From: Bolinopsis microptera
Lineage: Eukaryota > Ctenophora > Tentaculata > Lobata > Bolinopsidae
Reading direction: 5' to 3'
DNA length: 64,000 nt
Assembly: GCF_026151205.1 (NCBI RefSeq)
Contig: NC_087072.1
Span: forward strand, 19,310,103 to 19,374,102
The position numbers were made by a program, and so were the translations under genes. Below, piece after piece: positions 1 to 9,501 of the stretch. The notes under the pieces are model-generated. The model was not told the origin of the DNA and did not search any database. It saw nothing but the letters and a program-made list of their open reading frames with translations. The stretch's first letter is position 1. The number at the start of each line of letters is the position of its first letter.

Positions 1-720
1 GAAAAGGATCTTGGAGTTCTAACTACCAGAAACCTGGACTGGAGTGATCATATAGATAAGTCCGTGAAAAAAGCAAAGTCTGTTATAGGCTGGATCAAAC
101 GAAGTTTGATCTGCCGTAACAAATTTGTTATGCTAAATGTCTACAGAACTCTAGTTCGACCTCACATCGAATACGCTGTGCAAGTGTGGAATCTACCAGC
201 AGAGCACGGAAACTGGAGGACTATTAAGAAGATAGAAGACGTTCAGAGAGAATTTACACGAATAATCGACGGGATTGGTATCCTACCATACGATGAGAGA
301 CTGAGAATCCTCCAGTTAACAACACTACTGGAGCGCCGTATGAGGGGTGATCTTATTGAAACCTTTAAAATAACGACGGGTAAAGTGGACTATGGACAAG
401 ATCTTTTCAGGATATCACGTAGCGGTACCAAGATCCTAAAAGATAAAAGAGGAAATCAGGTCCTCAGTAACCGTGTTGCCAATTACTGGAACAAAGTACC
501 AAGTTCGGTTAAAGAAGCCAGTTCAGTAGACGCATTCAAAGCTCGACTTCAATGTTATAAAAATGAACTGATAGCGAGTGGAGCATCGTCAAAGGGTCAC
601 TTCTGGGATCTCAGCGAAACCTTGATGTCAAAAATAAATACATGTGAGCATGATTCATATGCACATTTCATGTCTAATAACCCATTGATTGCTAAATACC
701 GAGGAATCAATGTTTCTTGA
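1..720 (+). CDS. Non-LTR retrotransposon (LINE) reverse transcriptase, C-terminal fragment
   Basis: The reading frame is open from base 1, so the protein enters from outside the window; the methionine at base 64 is internal. About 239 residues remain. They resemble the region after the palm domain in CR1/Jockey-type LINE reverse transcriptases: a KDLGV motif near the start, then VYRTLVRPHIEYAVQVW, a line of the form IEDVQREFTR, and near the end RVANYWNKVPSSVKEA. There is no second ORF. The frame ends at a normal stop and is followed by a short 3' tail, so this is the 3' end of a copy. No frameshift is visible, so the copy may be fairly young. This assignment rests on recognised family motifs, not a search; the clade (CR1 versus a Jockey relative) is uncertain. 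Confidence 0.85.
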   Translation, partial: EKDLGVLTTRNLDWSDHIDKSVKKAKSVIGWIKRSLICRNKFVMLNVYRTLVRPHIEYAVQVWNLPAEHGNWRTIKKIEDVQREFTRIIDGIGILPYDERLRILQLTTLLERRMRGDLIETFKITTGKVDYGQDLFRISRSGTKILKDKRGNQVLSNRVANYWNKVPSSVKEASSVDAFKARLQCYKNELIASGASSKGHFWDLSETLMSKINTCEHDSYAHFMSNNPLIAKYRGINVS

Positions 721-891
721 TTGTTAAATTCAGAACTACATGTTAACGTCCTAAAAATAATTAATCATTAAATGTTCCGGATAGGAACATTTTTCTTTTT
801 GATAATATTGTGCGAACTGCAATAGCGTAGAGTGCAGTTGGGTTTCAAGTTTTGTCGAGATGGCCATGTGGCCATAATCCTATTATTATTA
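721..891 (+). repeat. LINE 3' untranslated tail
   Basis: This is AT-rich sequence after the reverse transcriptase stop. It contains a short inverted repeat (TGTTCC / GGAACA around 773-789) and ends in an ATT-type microsatellite at about 873-889. CR1/L2-type LINEs often end in a short simple repeat, so this is the probable 3' end of the element. The exact boundary is inferred. Confidence 0.5.
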
Positions 892-1022
892 TAAAGGGTC
901 TCAATAAGAGGTCTCGACTGCCTAGGCGTCAGACCTTGGCAGTCGGTAGTTTTCTTCTGGCCCGGGATCAGCTGACCCTAGGGACCAGAGGATAAAGGTG
1001 TAGAAACTATATGTATCTACAA

Positions 1023-1420
1023 AACTTTCAAGGTTGTTTTTACAAGAGACAGGGCTTGCTGCGCAAGGGAAGAAAAGCGGGAGAAACACTCACAAATTAT
1101 ACAAATAAATATTATAAAACATAGCAAAAAGAAATTCAAACAATCCTACACTACTACAAATGTTTATTACATACTACAATGTGATACATGATAATTATAT
1201 GCTGTATAGACAAGAAACAGGGCTTGCAGGGCAAGAGATGGATCAAAGGGACTAGTCACAGAGTGTAATATACAGTGATTCAGCAAGAACCCATTGCTGA
1301 ATCTGGCACACAAAATACCACAATCAAAACAAAAATATACAATATTATATCAAACAATATGTTTATACAAGAATCAGGGCTTGCAGAGCAAGAGAAGAAA
1401 AATAAGAGAAAACTACCATC
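1023..1420. repeat. Diverged tandem repeat, about 165-bp spacing, three copies
   Basis: A core reading CAGGGCTTGCnGnGCAAGnGA recurs at about 1047, 1214 and 1375, each copy followed by AAGAAAA-type sequence. The spacing of roughly 165 bp and the shared flanks suggest an old tandem array. No gene is apparent between the LINE tail and the dioxygenase start at 1797; the short frame at 1275-1463 is part of this repeat. Confidence 0.5.
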
Positions 1421-1590
1421 AACTGTATATACCGTAGTCCATCAGATAGGTAATCATTACTAATACACTTATTATTATTATTATTAAAGCCCAAATATTA
1501 CAGTGAAAAGAGAGAGCCAAAAATTCGGGCATATTTTATTTCAGTGAAATATTTGAGTGAAAATTTGCCCATGGAACTAGATGGTAAATC

Positions 1591-1665
1591 CTTATGATAT
1601 AGGGGTTGTTCACCCCTTAGACTTAGAGATAATTTTTATCACCGAAAAACAGGCCATTTTTAAAC
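1591..1665 (+). repeat. Dispersed repeat copy upstream of the dioxygenase
   Basis: A segment starting CCTTATGATATAGGGG and ending with CCATTTTT recurs at 5754-5815 with small differences. It lies about 130-200 bp upstream of the dioxygenase ATG. It is most simply a fragment of a dispersed element that happens to sit in the promoter region. Confidence 0.5.
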
Positions 1666-1796
1666 AGCATGTATGTGATAATTTCGGTAATTTTTATAAC
1701 TCAGTAATATCGCTCCGTTAAATATTTATTTCCAGTTTTTACAGTAAATTCGGGTTTCTTTTCATCTTATTGTACCCCAAACCAAAGTATTGAAGT

Positions 1797-3232
1797 ATGT
1801 TGCTGTCTCGTCTTCATAAATTGAAACCCATCCTTTCATCTACAAAACAGTTGCTGTTTCGTTCTCATTTTCCTAGTGGAAGACACCTCAGTGAACTTGT
1901 CAAACTAACAGAACACGGTATCAGAGACAACGACAGAGACCTCCTGCACGTGGAAACACGGAATATGTGCCGCTGTGAAACCTGCTTCGGCAAACACAAT
2001 CACCAAAAAACAGGACAACCGTTCAGAACTGGGAATCTTCATCCTGGGGTGAAGGTTACTGATATAGGGAACGTTTCAGAGCACTATGTAAGTCTGACTT
2101 GGAGTGATGGACACACAGGGCTTGTTGCCAGGACAATTCGTGGAGAGTACGGTCCTGAACCAGTCCCAACAATCCTGGACAAGTATCTTGACCTCAGTAT
2201 GAGATACAACAGGTGCCAGGAGTTTTGGAGCGCTAAAACGGACGAAAACTCCAAGGTATTCGACTACAACACAGTTATAAGCAGTGTGGGAAATACAAGA
2301 GATTTTCTAGCTCACTACATGATCCATGGTGTAGGATTTCTGACAGAAATACCTGCCAACAAAGAAATGCTCGATATCATCGCTGATTTGAAGTGTGGGC
2401 CGATAAGGGAGACAATATTTGGAGGGGTGGATGTGGTGAGGGTTAAACCTAATCCTGCCAATGCTGGGTATGGTAGTGGGAGCCTAGCTGGTCACACGGA
2501 TCTGAACTATTACTACCAGGTATTGATCGAGGTTCAATTTTATTTTGACATTTTGTGTTCATGATTTTTATAATCTCCACAAATAAAAGCTTTTTCTATA
2601 TTATCATCTATATTATCCTCTTTGTCTGTACTAGCTATTATTGAATTTAAGCTATGTTTTCATTCTCAGTTTTTCAGAATCCCCATGTAGAGTTCTTCCA
2701 TGCTATGGAGAACACGGTTGAGGGAGGAGATAGTTTCTGGGTTGACACCTTCTCAGCAATCTCAGAAGTCCGAGAAGAGAGACCAGACTACTTTGATATC
2801 CTGTGCAGAGTGCCAATATACCACAGATTCACCCCACCCGGTACAGACCACTACGTCAGAAGTCACCACACCCTAGTGACCATGTTAGGAGAGGATATTT
2901 TCCAGATAAGTGACAACCCCTGGTCCACAGACACACCTCTAGCTACATACACCCTGGATCTGGAGACTCGGAGACAGTGGTGGGAGGCGTACCTGTACTA
3001 CAGAGCCAAAGTGGAGGATCAGAGTAGGTGGATCATGAGAAAGTTAGAGGGAGGGGAGGTTGTAGTGCTGGATAACTTCAGGGTTTGTCACGGGAGGAAG
3101 GAGTTTGGGAGGACGGAACAGGGGCAGGAGAGGATGGTCGGGACGGCTTATGTTAATTGGAATCATCTCCAGAGGGTCTTGCTGAGCCCGGTGGAGGCTG
3201 AACCGTGCTTTCTTGAGACAGAGAAACATTGA
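1797..3232 (+). CDS. Gamma-butyrobetaine / trimethyllysine dioxygenase family protein
   Basis: Two exons, 1797-2519 and 2678-3232, are joined across a 158-bp GT-AG intron in phase 0 to give 425 residues; human BBOX1 and TMLHE are about 390-420. The family carries out Fe(II)/2-oxoglutarate-dependent hydroxylation steps of carnitine synthesis. The N-terminal zinc module is visible as C58-x-C60-x2-C63, as in BBOX1. The iron site reads H233-x-D235 (AGHTDLNYY, at the exon 1 end) and H379 (VCHGRKEF). GGDSFWVDTF and GGEVVVLDNFRVCHGR are typical family blocks. The first ~35 residues are basic and Ser/Leu-rich with few acids, like a mitochondrial presequence; that favours a TMLHE-like location, whereas BBOX1 is cytosolic. 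All key residues are present. The choice between the two enzymes is not settled. Confidence 0.9.
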
Positions 3233-3573
3233 CTGTGTCAGTGTGTCAGATGTATTATAATTATAAATTGATCATCTGTTGAGTTAAGATCAGTCATCTG
3301 CTGGTAAATCAAACTCTTTGCATTCAAATATCTTGGTTTGATTTGAAAATTGCATCATAAAATATCTCATCGTGTTTTATTATATTGTAGTCACTTACCT
3401 GACTCACTGCACCAGGAACAATCAATTGGTCGCACTTACTGAAACATATGACCCTAAATTCTTTGAGAGTTTGAGCTGTCATGTGGTGACGAAACGATAC
3501 GAAACACTGAATTTACTACCCCCCTACTATGCGACAAAGATATTGTATTTTTTATTTGAAAATTCAATTAATT
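3233..3573. other. Intergenic, no gene seen
   Basis: This is AT-rich 3' flank of the dioxygenase gene. I found no clear AATAAA signal close to the stop. The short frame at 3372-3599 has no recognisable protein features. Confidence 0.4.
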
Positions 3574-3731
3574 ATTTGACCAAAACCCATAATCAATAAT
3601 CATGGGTAGAGTGGACCGCTGCCAGTGTCTCTCTGCTCTCTTTCCCAAACAAAATGAAGTGATATTAATTTGATTGACCGTTCTCAAATGCAAATGATAC
3701 CGAGAATGAAATCGGTCGCTCGCTTTTCCCA
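3574..3731 (+). repeat. Half copy of palindromic module P
   Basis: This matches the left arm of the long palindromes at 42394, 45380, 47288 and 58433: it starts ATTTGACCAAAACCCAT and ends with GGTCGCTCGCTTTTCCC. The right arm is missing. A module-A copy in reverse orientation follows directly, as at 45708/45736. Confidence 0.75.
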
Positions 3732-3747
3732 TATATGTATATATATG

Positions 3748-4226
3748 TCCCGACAATCTGTCGTAAAACAGGGGTTCAAGAAAACCCATTTCCCGATGCT
3801 CCTGAAACCTGAAACCTTTTTTGCAGTCGATTGGGGCAACGTCTAGACGCCCTGCAAAGTTTCATATCTCTAACTCAATTGTGACATGGTTTTTAAGGCA
3901 CCTGAATATGGCGATTTTGGGTTTTTTACCGAATTTCGTATAACAGTGCTGGCACGTATTTTATGCAAATTTCTTAAAAATCTCCACATAACTATTTCTT
4001 ATTCCTGTCATCTTTGACATCAAATTAGAATGTTTTGAACTAAAAATAAATCTGCCGAACGACTTCGGATGAGTCTTAATGCATGAAAAACTCCGGCCGG
4101 AGTGCACGCTTCGCGTGCACGAAAGAGGCTTGTAATTACGTGTACCAAAGGGGGTATAATTATAGTAAAGGGGGTACATAGTATACGCACATAAAGGCAA
4201 CGGTCGTGCTTGCCAGCACTGTGATT
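3748..4226 (-). repeat. Module A, reverse orientation (copy A1)
   Basis: In reverse complement this runs from a TATCAC-type end (CAGTGCTGGCAAGCACGACCG) to a CGACAGATTGTCG end, like the copies at 41851, 43935, 45736 and 56955. It includes the runs of CCCCTTTACTAT-type repeats and the GTGCACGC hairpin. Frames at 3961-4200 and 4020-4289 are repeat-derived. A pogo-like transposon abuts it at 4232. Confidence 0.75.
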
Positions 4227-4231
4227 ATATA

Positions 4232-5141
4232 CCTTATCGGACCTTATTTGGACGGACATTACTTGAACGCTGGAGGCCCTAGCGTTCATCTTAATGTCCG
4301 TTCAAATAAAGTCCGTTCAATTAATGTCCGTCCAAGTTAAAGTCCGTTGAAATTTTTTCAAAAATTTTTCCATTTCGAACTTTTTGTCCAGAATATGACA
4401 ACTTTGAGAACTTTATTGTGCCGTAAGTTAACGACGGAAAGGTTCTCCTTGGTCTGCACTGCCGGAGGCACAGAAAACTTTACTAGTATATGATGTTTTC
4501 AAGGGTCACTTGGTGGAAAAAAGTCAACAAAATTATGGCACTCAACAGTCAACAACATAGTTCATGAGCTAGTCCCCGCCAACATGACAAACTTGTTCCA
4601 GCCTCTAGATATTACGGTAAATCGTGATTCGTGTTGCCAAGGACATTGTCCGACGTTGTTATAGTTCATATTACTGAGGGGAGGTAATGAAACAGTGCTA
4701 GGAAAGCTCTACGTGATGTTAAGGTTAACCTAAAGTTGTCTAAGATAAAACCATTTCACGCCGAATGGCTTGTAAAAGTTAACAATGAAATGCAGGACCG
4801 GGGTAGTTTGATAAAAAAGGTTTCCACAAAGCTAGAAATCACTGATGCTTGTTTAAGCATGGACTATTTCATGCACGAAAACCCATTTAATGAATATGAT
4901 ATGTGATATTAGACACTGATCATGTACACATATTTTAACATTTTTACTGCTTAATGACTGCTTTTCTTACTTATTGTATGAAAAATGGATTAAAAATCAT
5001 TTGCTGAAATTAAAAAAAAGTCAAAAAACTGAAAAAAATTCGGATTTTTTATGGTTTTGAATGCCTTCGAGCGTTCATATTAATGTCCGTTCACAATTAT
5101 GTCCGTTCATGTAATGTCCGTCCAAATAAGGTCCGATAAGG
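4232..5141 (+). mobile_element. Decayed Tc1/mariner-pogo-like DNA transposon
   Basis: Terminal inverted repeats start CCTTATCGGACCTTATTTGG at both ends and match over about 38 bp with one or two differences. The element is flanked by TA, or TATATA on both sides, as expected for Tc1/mariner-type integration. Inside each end are several subterminal copies of AATGTCCGTTCAA in varying orientation, a likely transposase-binding array. The interior carries a broken transposase (4560-4906). It inserted at the edge of a module-A copy. Confidence 0.75.
4560..4906 (+). pseudogene. Pogo/jerky-type DDE transposase remnant
   Basis: One frame gives VPANMTNLFQPLDITVN, the conserved block that precedes the last catalytic acid region in pogo/Tigger/jerky DDE transposases (usual form: P-x-x-T-x-x-x-QPLD). 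A second frame, from about 4743, gives KPFHAEWLVKV and continues to a TGA at 4904, like the C-terminal W-x-x-V region of these proteins. At least one frameshift and stops separate the two pieces, and the N-terminal half is gone. It cannot encode an active enzyme. Confidence 0.7.
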
Positions 5142-5342
5142 TATATAAATCAAGCGTTACATTTCAGCCATGCAAAATTACAATGACATATTTTGATATA
5201 CTAATTGAAAAATGGTGCTGCAATATAAGATGCTTATTGTTGATTGTGTGGCCGGATGACAACTAACTAGAAAAGAAAAATAAACTTGATTATATAATAA
5301 TTAATTCGGCTGAACCAACACATAGCAAGAGCCACATTAACG

Positions 5343-5428
5343 TTGGGGCCGTATAAAATATAACTAAATAATTTACACAATACGGTTGGGGCCGTATAAA
5401 ATATAACTAAATAATTTACACAATACGG
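5343..5428 (+). repeat. Perfect 43-bp tandem duplication
   Basis: A 43-bp unit starting TTGGGGCCGTATAAAATATA occurs twice head to tail (5343-5385, 5386-5428) without visible mismatch, so the duplication is recent. It has no recognised function. Confidence 0.85.
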
Positions 5429-5753
5429 TGCCCATGTCTGAGCGGCTCTCCTCAAAATACTTTTTCTCTTCATCGGAGCCGAAAGTTAAAAACAAAACAC
5501 GGATCTCATAAAATCAACAAACACTAAATAATGTTAAACTTAAAGAGATAATATCAGATTAACTGTCGCAAAAAATTTTAACAGTTTACATACAATTTAC
5601 TTGATCTTATTGACACACCGAGAAAAACTTAAAAAAAAAAGAAATGGATACTCGAAAAAATTACACAAAAAAGACAATAATAAAATCAAAAATGTAAGGC
5701 GCGTTACCTGAACCATCATGAAAATGTGATTTTAAACTATATAAGCGACAGTG

Positions 5754-5898
5754 ACCTTATGATATAGGGGTCGTTCACCCCTTAGAGATAATGTTTTTCT
5801 GGCCATTTTTTTGTAGCGCGATGCACTACTGGGTCGCGCGCGCGCATCAATAATGCAGATCGGCGAGATGCGAAGGATGACATCGTGAATCAAGCCAT
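5754..5898 (+). repeat. Dispersed repeat with GCGCGATGCACTA core
   Basis: The first part (5754-5815) matches 1591-1665. The second part (from 5813), TGTAGCGCGATGCACTAC through GACATCGTGAATCAA, matches 8316-8436. The CpG-rich core stands out from AT-rich surroundings. Probably a MITE family; ends not resolved. Confidence 0.55.
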
Positions 5899-7029
5899 TT
5901 TTTTGGAGAACGAGGTAGGTTGGTTTAAATATGTCGTCAGTCCTTACTTCTTTACTGCCGTTCGTTACCATGGCGTTTTAATTCGCGTTTTTGACACCAC
6001 TTGGGGGTCCAAATTGTGGGCACTAAAATTCTTATTCTTTGGCCAATTTTTTAAAGGCCATTAAAGCATTTGAACCAGTCAAAAAAAGTCGTGTTAAAGA
6101 TGATGCCGTGGTGTCAGTAAAATGGTTCGGATGTATAAACATGTATATATATCGTCTCGCTTTGCCTTTAGAAAGGACTACTATAACACTTGGGACAATA
6201 ATATTCAAATACTAATAGGATCCTGTTGACTCCTATTGCAGGATATTTATGGGAGCAAATAAAACGTCAGTACTTTGCAGTGAAGGTAAACTATTTGCAG
6301 TGTAGTTTAACTATTTGCAGTGAGGGACTGTCACGTGAATGAATCACGTCTAGGTTTTTAGATAGGACCAATTGGGAGCTTACAATGATATTTTTTAAAT
6401 AGGATTTATCTGCAGTTAAATTAACTAAAGTAAAATGTACATTTAGACGGTCTGCAGAGTCAAACTGTATGACGTCATAGTAACCCTTTTTATAGTAATC
6501 AAAATATAAAGTCCTTAGTATCTGCTACAATTCATTCATTTTTGCACCCTCTTAGAGATCTATAATTGCTGTGACTGTGAAGTATACACACTGAGCTCTT
6601 TGTTTTAATATTAATGTTTGACGGATCATCGGAGCTTAAATAGTTGGTACGATAAACTGAAATCTTCAAACATATGGTTTCTTGTTATTAAGCGAATCGT
6701 CTGGTACTATACACACTGAGTGTAATCACTGAGTGTAAACAAATATATGGGACACACCTTATAGTTATAATATTAGGAACACTTAATTAATAACTGGTTT
6801 TAGCAGCGTTATATAAGTATAACCGATATATAAGTATAACCGATATATAACCGATGTCCCTCACGTTCTGTCAGGTCTGTTACTATAGCAACGTCCGGGG
6901 AAAAGTTAAAGAATTTAACATAGAATCTTGTTCAGTCTTTAAAATCATACCTCCAGTAAGCAAACAAGTATGGTAAAAACATTACTGCCACTGACTACAA
7001 GTTTGCCACTGACTACAGGTTTGCCACGT
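5899..7029. other. Intergenic, short local repeats only
   Basis: No gene is recognised. Local repeats include three TATTTGCAGTG(T/A)-like copies at about 6283-6326, three ATATAAGTATAACCGAT-type units at 6814-6856, and two TTGCCACTGACTACA copies at about 6986-7022. Confidence 0.5.
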
Positions 7030-7206
7030 TAGTGGCGTAATACAAAGGCCGGCGCCGCTGACCCCGCTTAGCTGTGCAGGGGGCACTATCTTAGAAGGTG
7101 CAAAATTGTCGTTCGCGTTTGAATGTGGGACAATTTTGAAAAAATTAGCTTTTTAAAAGATTTTACCGTGTATCCTCTAAAATCACCTAATTTGTTCAAT
7201 TGCAAT
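7030..7206 (-). mobile_element. Truncated hAT-type MITE, reverse orientation
   Basis: It starts with AGTGGCGTAAT and then runs through GCCGCTGACCCCGCT, GAATGTGGGACAATTT and AAAATCACCTAATTTGTTCAATT. That is the reverse complement of parts of the complete element at 8803-9088. The far terminus is missing; the MITE cluster at 7222 follows. Confidence 0.65.
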
Positions 7207-7221
7207 TTTATTACCTGAGTG

Positions 7222-7636
7222 CTGAGGACCCCAGGCTTTAATGTTGTTAAACAATAGAGATTAGGCGGAATGACCGGCTGAGCGCGGCCCAGTAAGGCGA
7301 GGCCTAATGGTGCATTGGTGCATCTACGTGGTTGCGAGAAGAATTGTTTGATGCGCGGCACGGCCCAGTACTAGTGCATCTTACCTGAGGACCCCAGGCT
7401 ATTATGTTCATTAACGAACGAATAAAGATTTGGCGGAATGACAGGCTGAGCGCGGCCCAGTAATAGTGCATCGCGCTACAAACTTGTAAAATGCAGCAAT
7501 TTCATTGGACGGGAGCAACTGCATATCATGAGGTTAACAATTAATTGCTTATGGCGACAAATGGTTACTGGGCCGCGCTCAGCCGGTCATTCCGCCTAAT
7601 CTCTATTAACAACATTAAAGCCTGGGGTCCTCAGGT
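7222..7636. repeat. Cluster of three CpG-rich MITE-like copies
   Basis: Copies of a unit running CTGAGGACCCCAGGC ... GGCGGAATGACCGGCTGAGC ... GGCCCAGTA lie at 7222-7296 (+), 7385-7468 (+) and 7566-7636 (-). The outer two are in opposite orientation and could fold back. The minus-strand frame at 7086-7361 is only the repeat read through. A diverged copy is at 19267-19338. Confidence 0.65.
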
Positions 7637-7928
7637 AACACGCTACACGTCGCACGCTACTTTTAAAAACTTTGGACGAGTATCCTCCGTCATTAACTTA
7701 TTATAACCATTGATACAAAGGCCATAATCTTTCGCCAGCTCTCCAATATCTACCTTGAAGCTGCACTTTATATCCTTGAACTACACAATATAAACTAAAG
7801 TATGTTTTAGTGTAGACTTTTTGTCACAACAAGACTGCAACCTATAGTAACAACTATAAACAAAACACCTAATGTCTACTAACAAATTTCTTGTAGTCCT
7901 AATATGAGCCTTGTCTCTAAAAACCTAA

Positions 7929-8160
7929 CTGAACTAGCGTTTCGGTGTGTGCAAAAGCTTTCACATGTCAGGCACGCGCATTCCTTGCCCCGTTAGTTAC
8001 CTGTCCAGTGTCCTTCCAAACCCAAACTAGCAGTCTGCAGTCAAGGACAAAAAGTCACACACTAAATGGGCATTATATATTATGAATTATTTTACATCTT
8101 TTTAGTCTGTAAAATGTGCTAAAATTAAATTTCTTGTTTCATCGAAAATTTCTTGTTTCA
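7929..8160 (+). repeat. Direct repeat, copy 1 (second copy at 9298-9480)
   Basis: CTAGCGTTTCGGTGTGTGCAAAAGCT, then CATTCCTTGCCCCG(T/C)TAGTT and later CTGTAAAATGTGCTAAAA, occur in the same order at 9298-9480. The copies are diverged and contain indels. Family unknown. Confidence 0.6.
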
Positions 8161-8315
8161 TTGATTAACTGTACAATTATTTAATCGCTGTCATGTCACT
8201 GGTAATATTGAATTAAAGTCAAATGCTATCTTTTGCCGCCTTCGGCGGCGCGCGCTTCGCGCGCGAAAAGTGGCATGCAACGTATGTCAAAACTCCATGA
8301 ATTACAAATTTATTT

Positions 8316-8436
8316 GTAGCGCGATGCACTACTTGGCCGCGCCGCGCATCAAATAATTCTTCTCGCAACCTTCCGTAGATCGGCGAGATGCACCACTGGG
8401 CCTTGCCGAGCTGGGAAGGATTGACATCGTGAATCA
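8316..8436 (+). repeat. GCGCGATGCACTA repeat, copy 2
   Basis: This matches 5813-5898: GTAGCGCGATGCACTAC at the left, AGATCGGCGAGATGC in the middle and GACATCGTGAATCAA at the right, with an extra piece between. The minus-strand frame at 8219-8440 is repeat-derived. Confidence 0.6.
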
Positions 8437-8802
8437 ACAAATTTATTTATTTACAATTATTTCATATTTGTTTTTTTACTTTACTTTACTTTACTTTAGA
8501 AGAAGAGTAATTGTAATAAAGAAAAGTTTGAATTAAGAATAGTTTTAATTAAATGATTATGTGTTAATACCTTGGTCTGTTAAAAGTATTGTATAACATT
8601 TGTTGTGATGTGTGATTAGCATTCTTTCTATGCCTTGATAAATTTATATAATTGACGAAATTTCTCGGTGGTATTTGGTATTGTTTGATACTCACATGTT
8701 TTTTATATCCAATTTGAATTCTAATAAAGACCCTAAGCATTATGATCAAATTTTTAGTACAATAGTTATATCAGGGTTGACATCTATGATTAATATTATA
8801 AC

Positions 8803-9088
8803 CAGTGGCGTAACGTTGCCTGTTGGCGCCCCCTGCCGAAAAGGCGCCCCCCTGTTGGCGCCCTCTCCCCTTTTGGAGCCCCTCCCTAAAATTGAACAAA
8901 TTAGGTGATTTTAAAGAATACGCCGGTAAAATCTCTAAAAAAGTGTGTATCTAGAGCAAAACACGCAGTTTTGCTAGTACTTTAGTTAAGTTTTCGAAAT
9001 TGTCCCACATTCAAACGACGATTTGGCGCCCCCTAAGACGGCGCCCCCCTGCACAGCGGGGTCAGCAGGGCCTTTCGTTACGCCACTG
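8803..9088 (+). mobile_element. Complete non-autonomous hAT-type MITE (286 bp)
   Basis: The ends are CAGTGGCGTAACG and CGTTACGCCACTG, a perfect 13-bp inverted repeat of the CAGTGG type common in hAT elements. A perfect 8-bp target duplication, ATTATAAC, flanks it (8795-8802 and 9089-9096); 8 bp is the hAT size. The interior is non-coding and rich in GGCGCCCCC. A truncated inverted copy lies at 7030-7206. Confidence 0.9.
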
Positions 9089-9297
9089 ATTATAACCCAA
9101 TATTCATTTCTTTTTCTCCCTTAAATTTAAACCCCCGGCCCCCATTGAACACCCAAAATACCTACCGTCCTTAATAATCGTAAAGACCATTTGTTACAAA
9201 ATAGCTGCTAGAATAATGCATGCCAAATATTCCCTCTTACACCCACAAATTATAATGCCTTCCTATCAACGCCTCTAATTTGGTCATTAATCAACCA

Positions 9298-9480
9298 GAC
9301 TAGCGTTTTGGTGTGTACAAAAGCTACCAGCCAGTACATTCCTTGCCCCGCTAGTTGATTGTCAAAAAATCATACAGCTCAGAACAAACGGCCATTTACC
9401 ACTAAGAGCATTATATGTTTTCATTTGTTTAAATTTTATGCTGTAAAATGTGCTAAAACTTTGATTATTTGTTTACTTGT
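9298..9480 (+). repeat. Direct repeat, copy 2 (first copy at 7929-8160)
   Basis: This is a diverged copy of the 7929 segment, ending just before the fold-back element. It starts ACTAGCGTTTTGGTGTGTACAAAAGCT-like. Confidence 0.6.
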
Positions 9481-9501
9481 AATTGTATAGGGACCACTAA
9501 A

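Noticed and set aside
5267..5971. Minus-strand frames of 68 and 79 codons
   Set aside because: One spans the 43-bp tandem duplication and the other a dispersed repeat; neither looks like protein.
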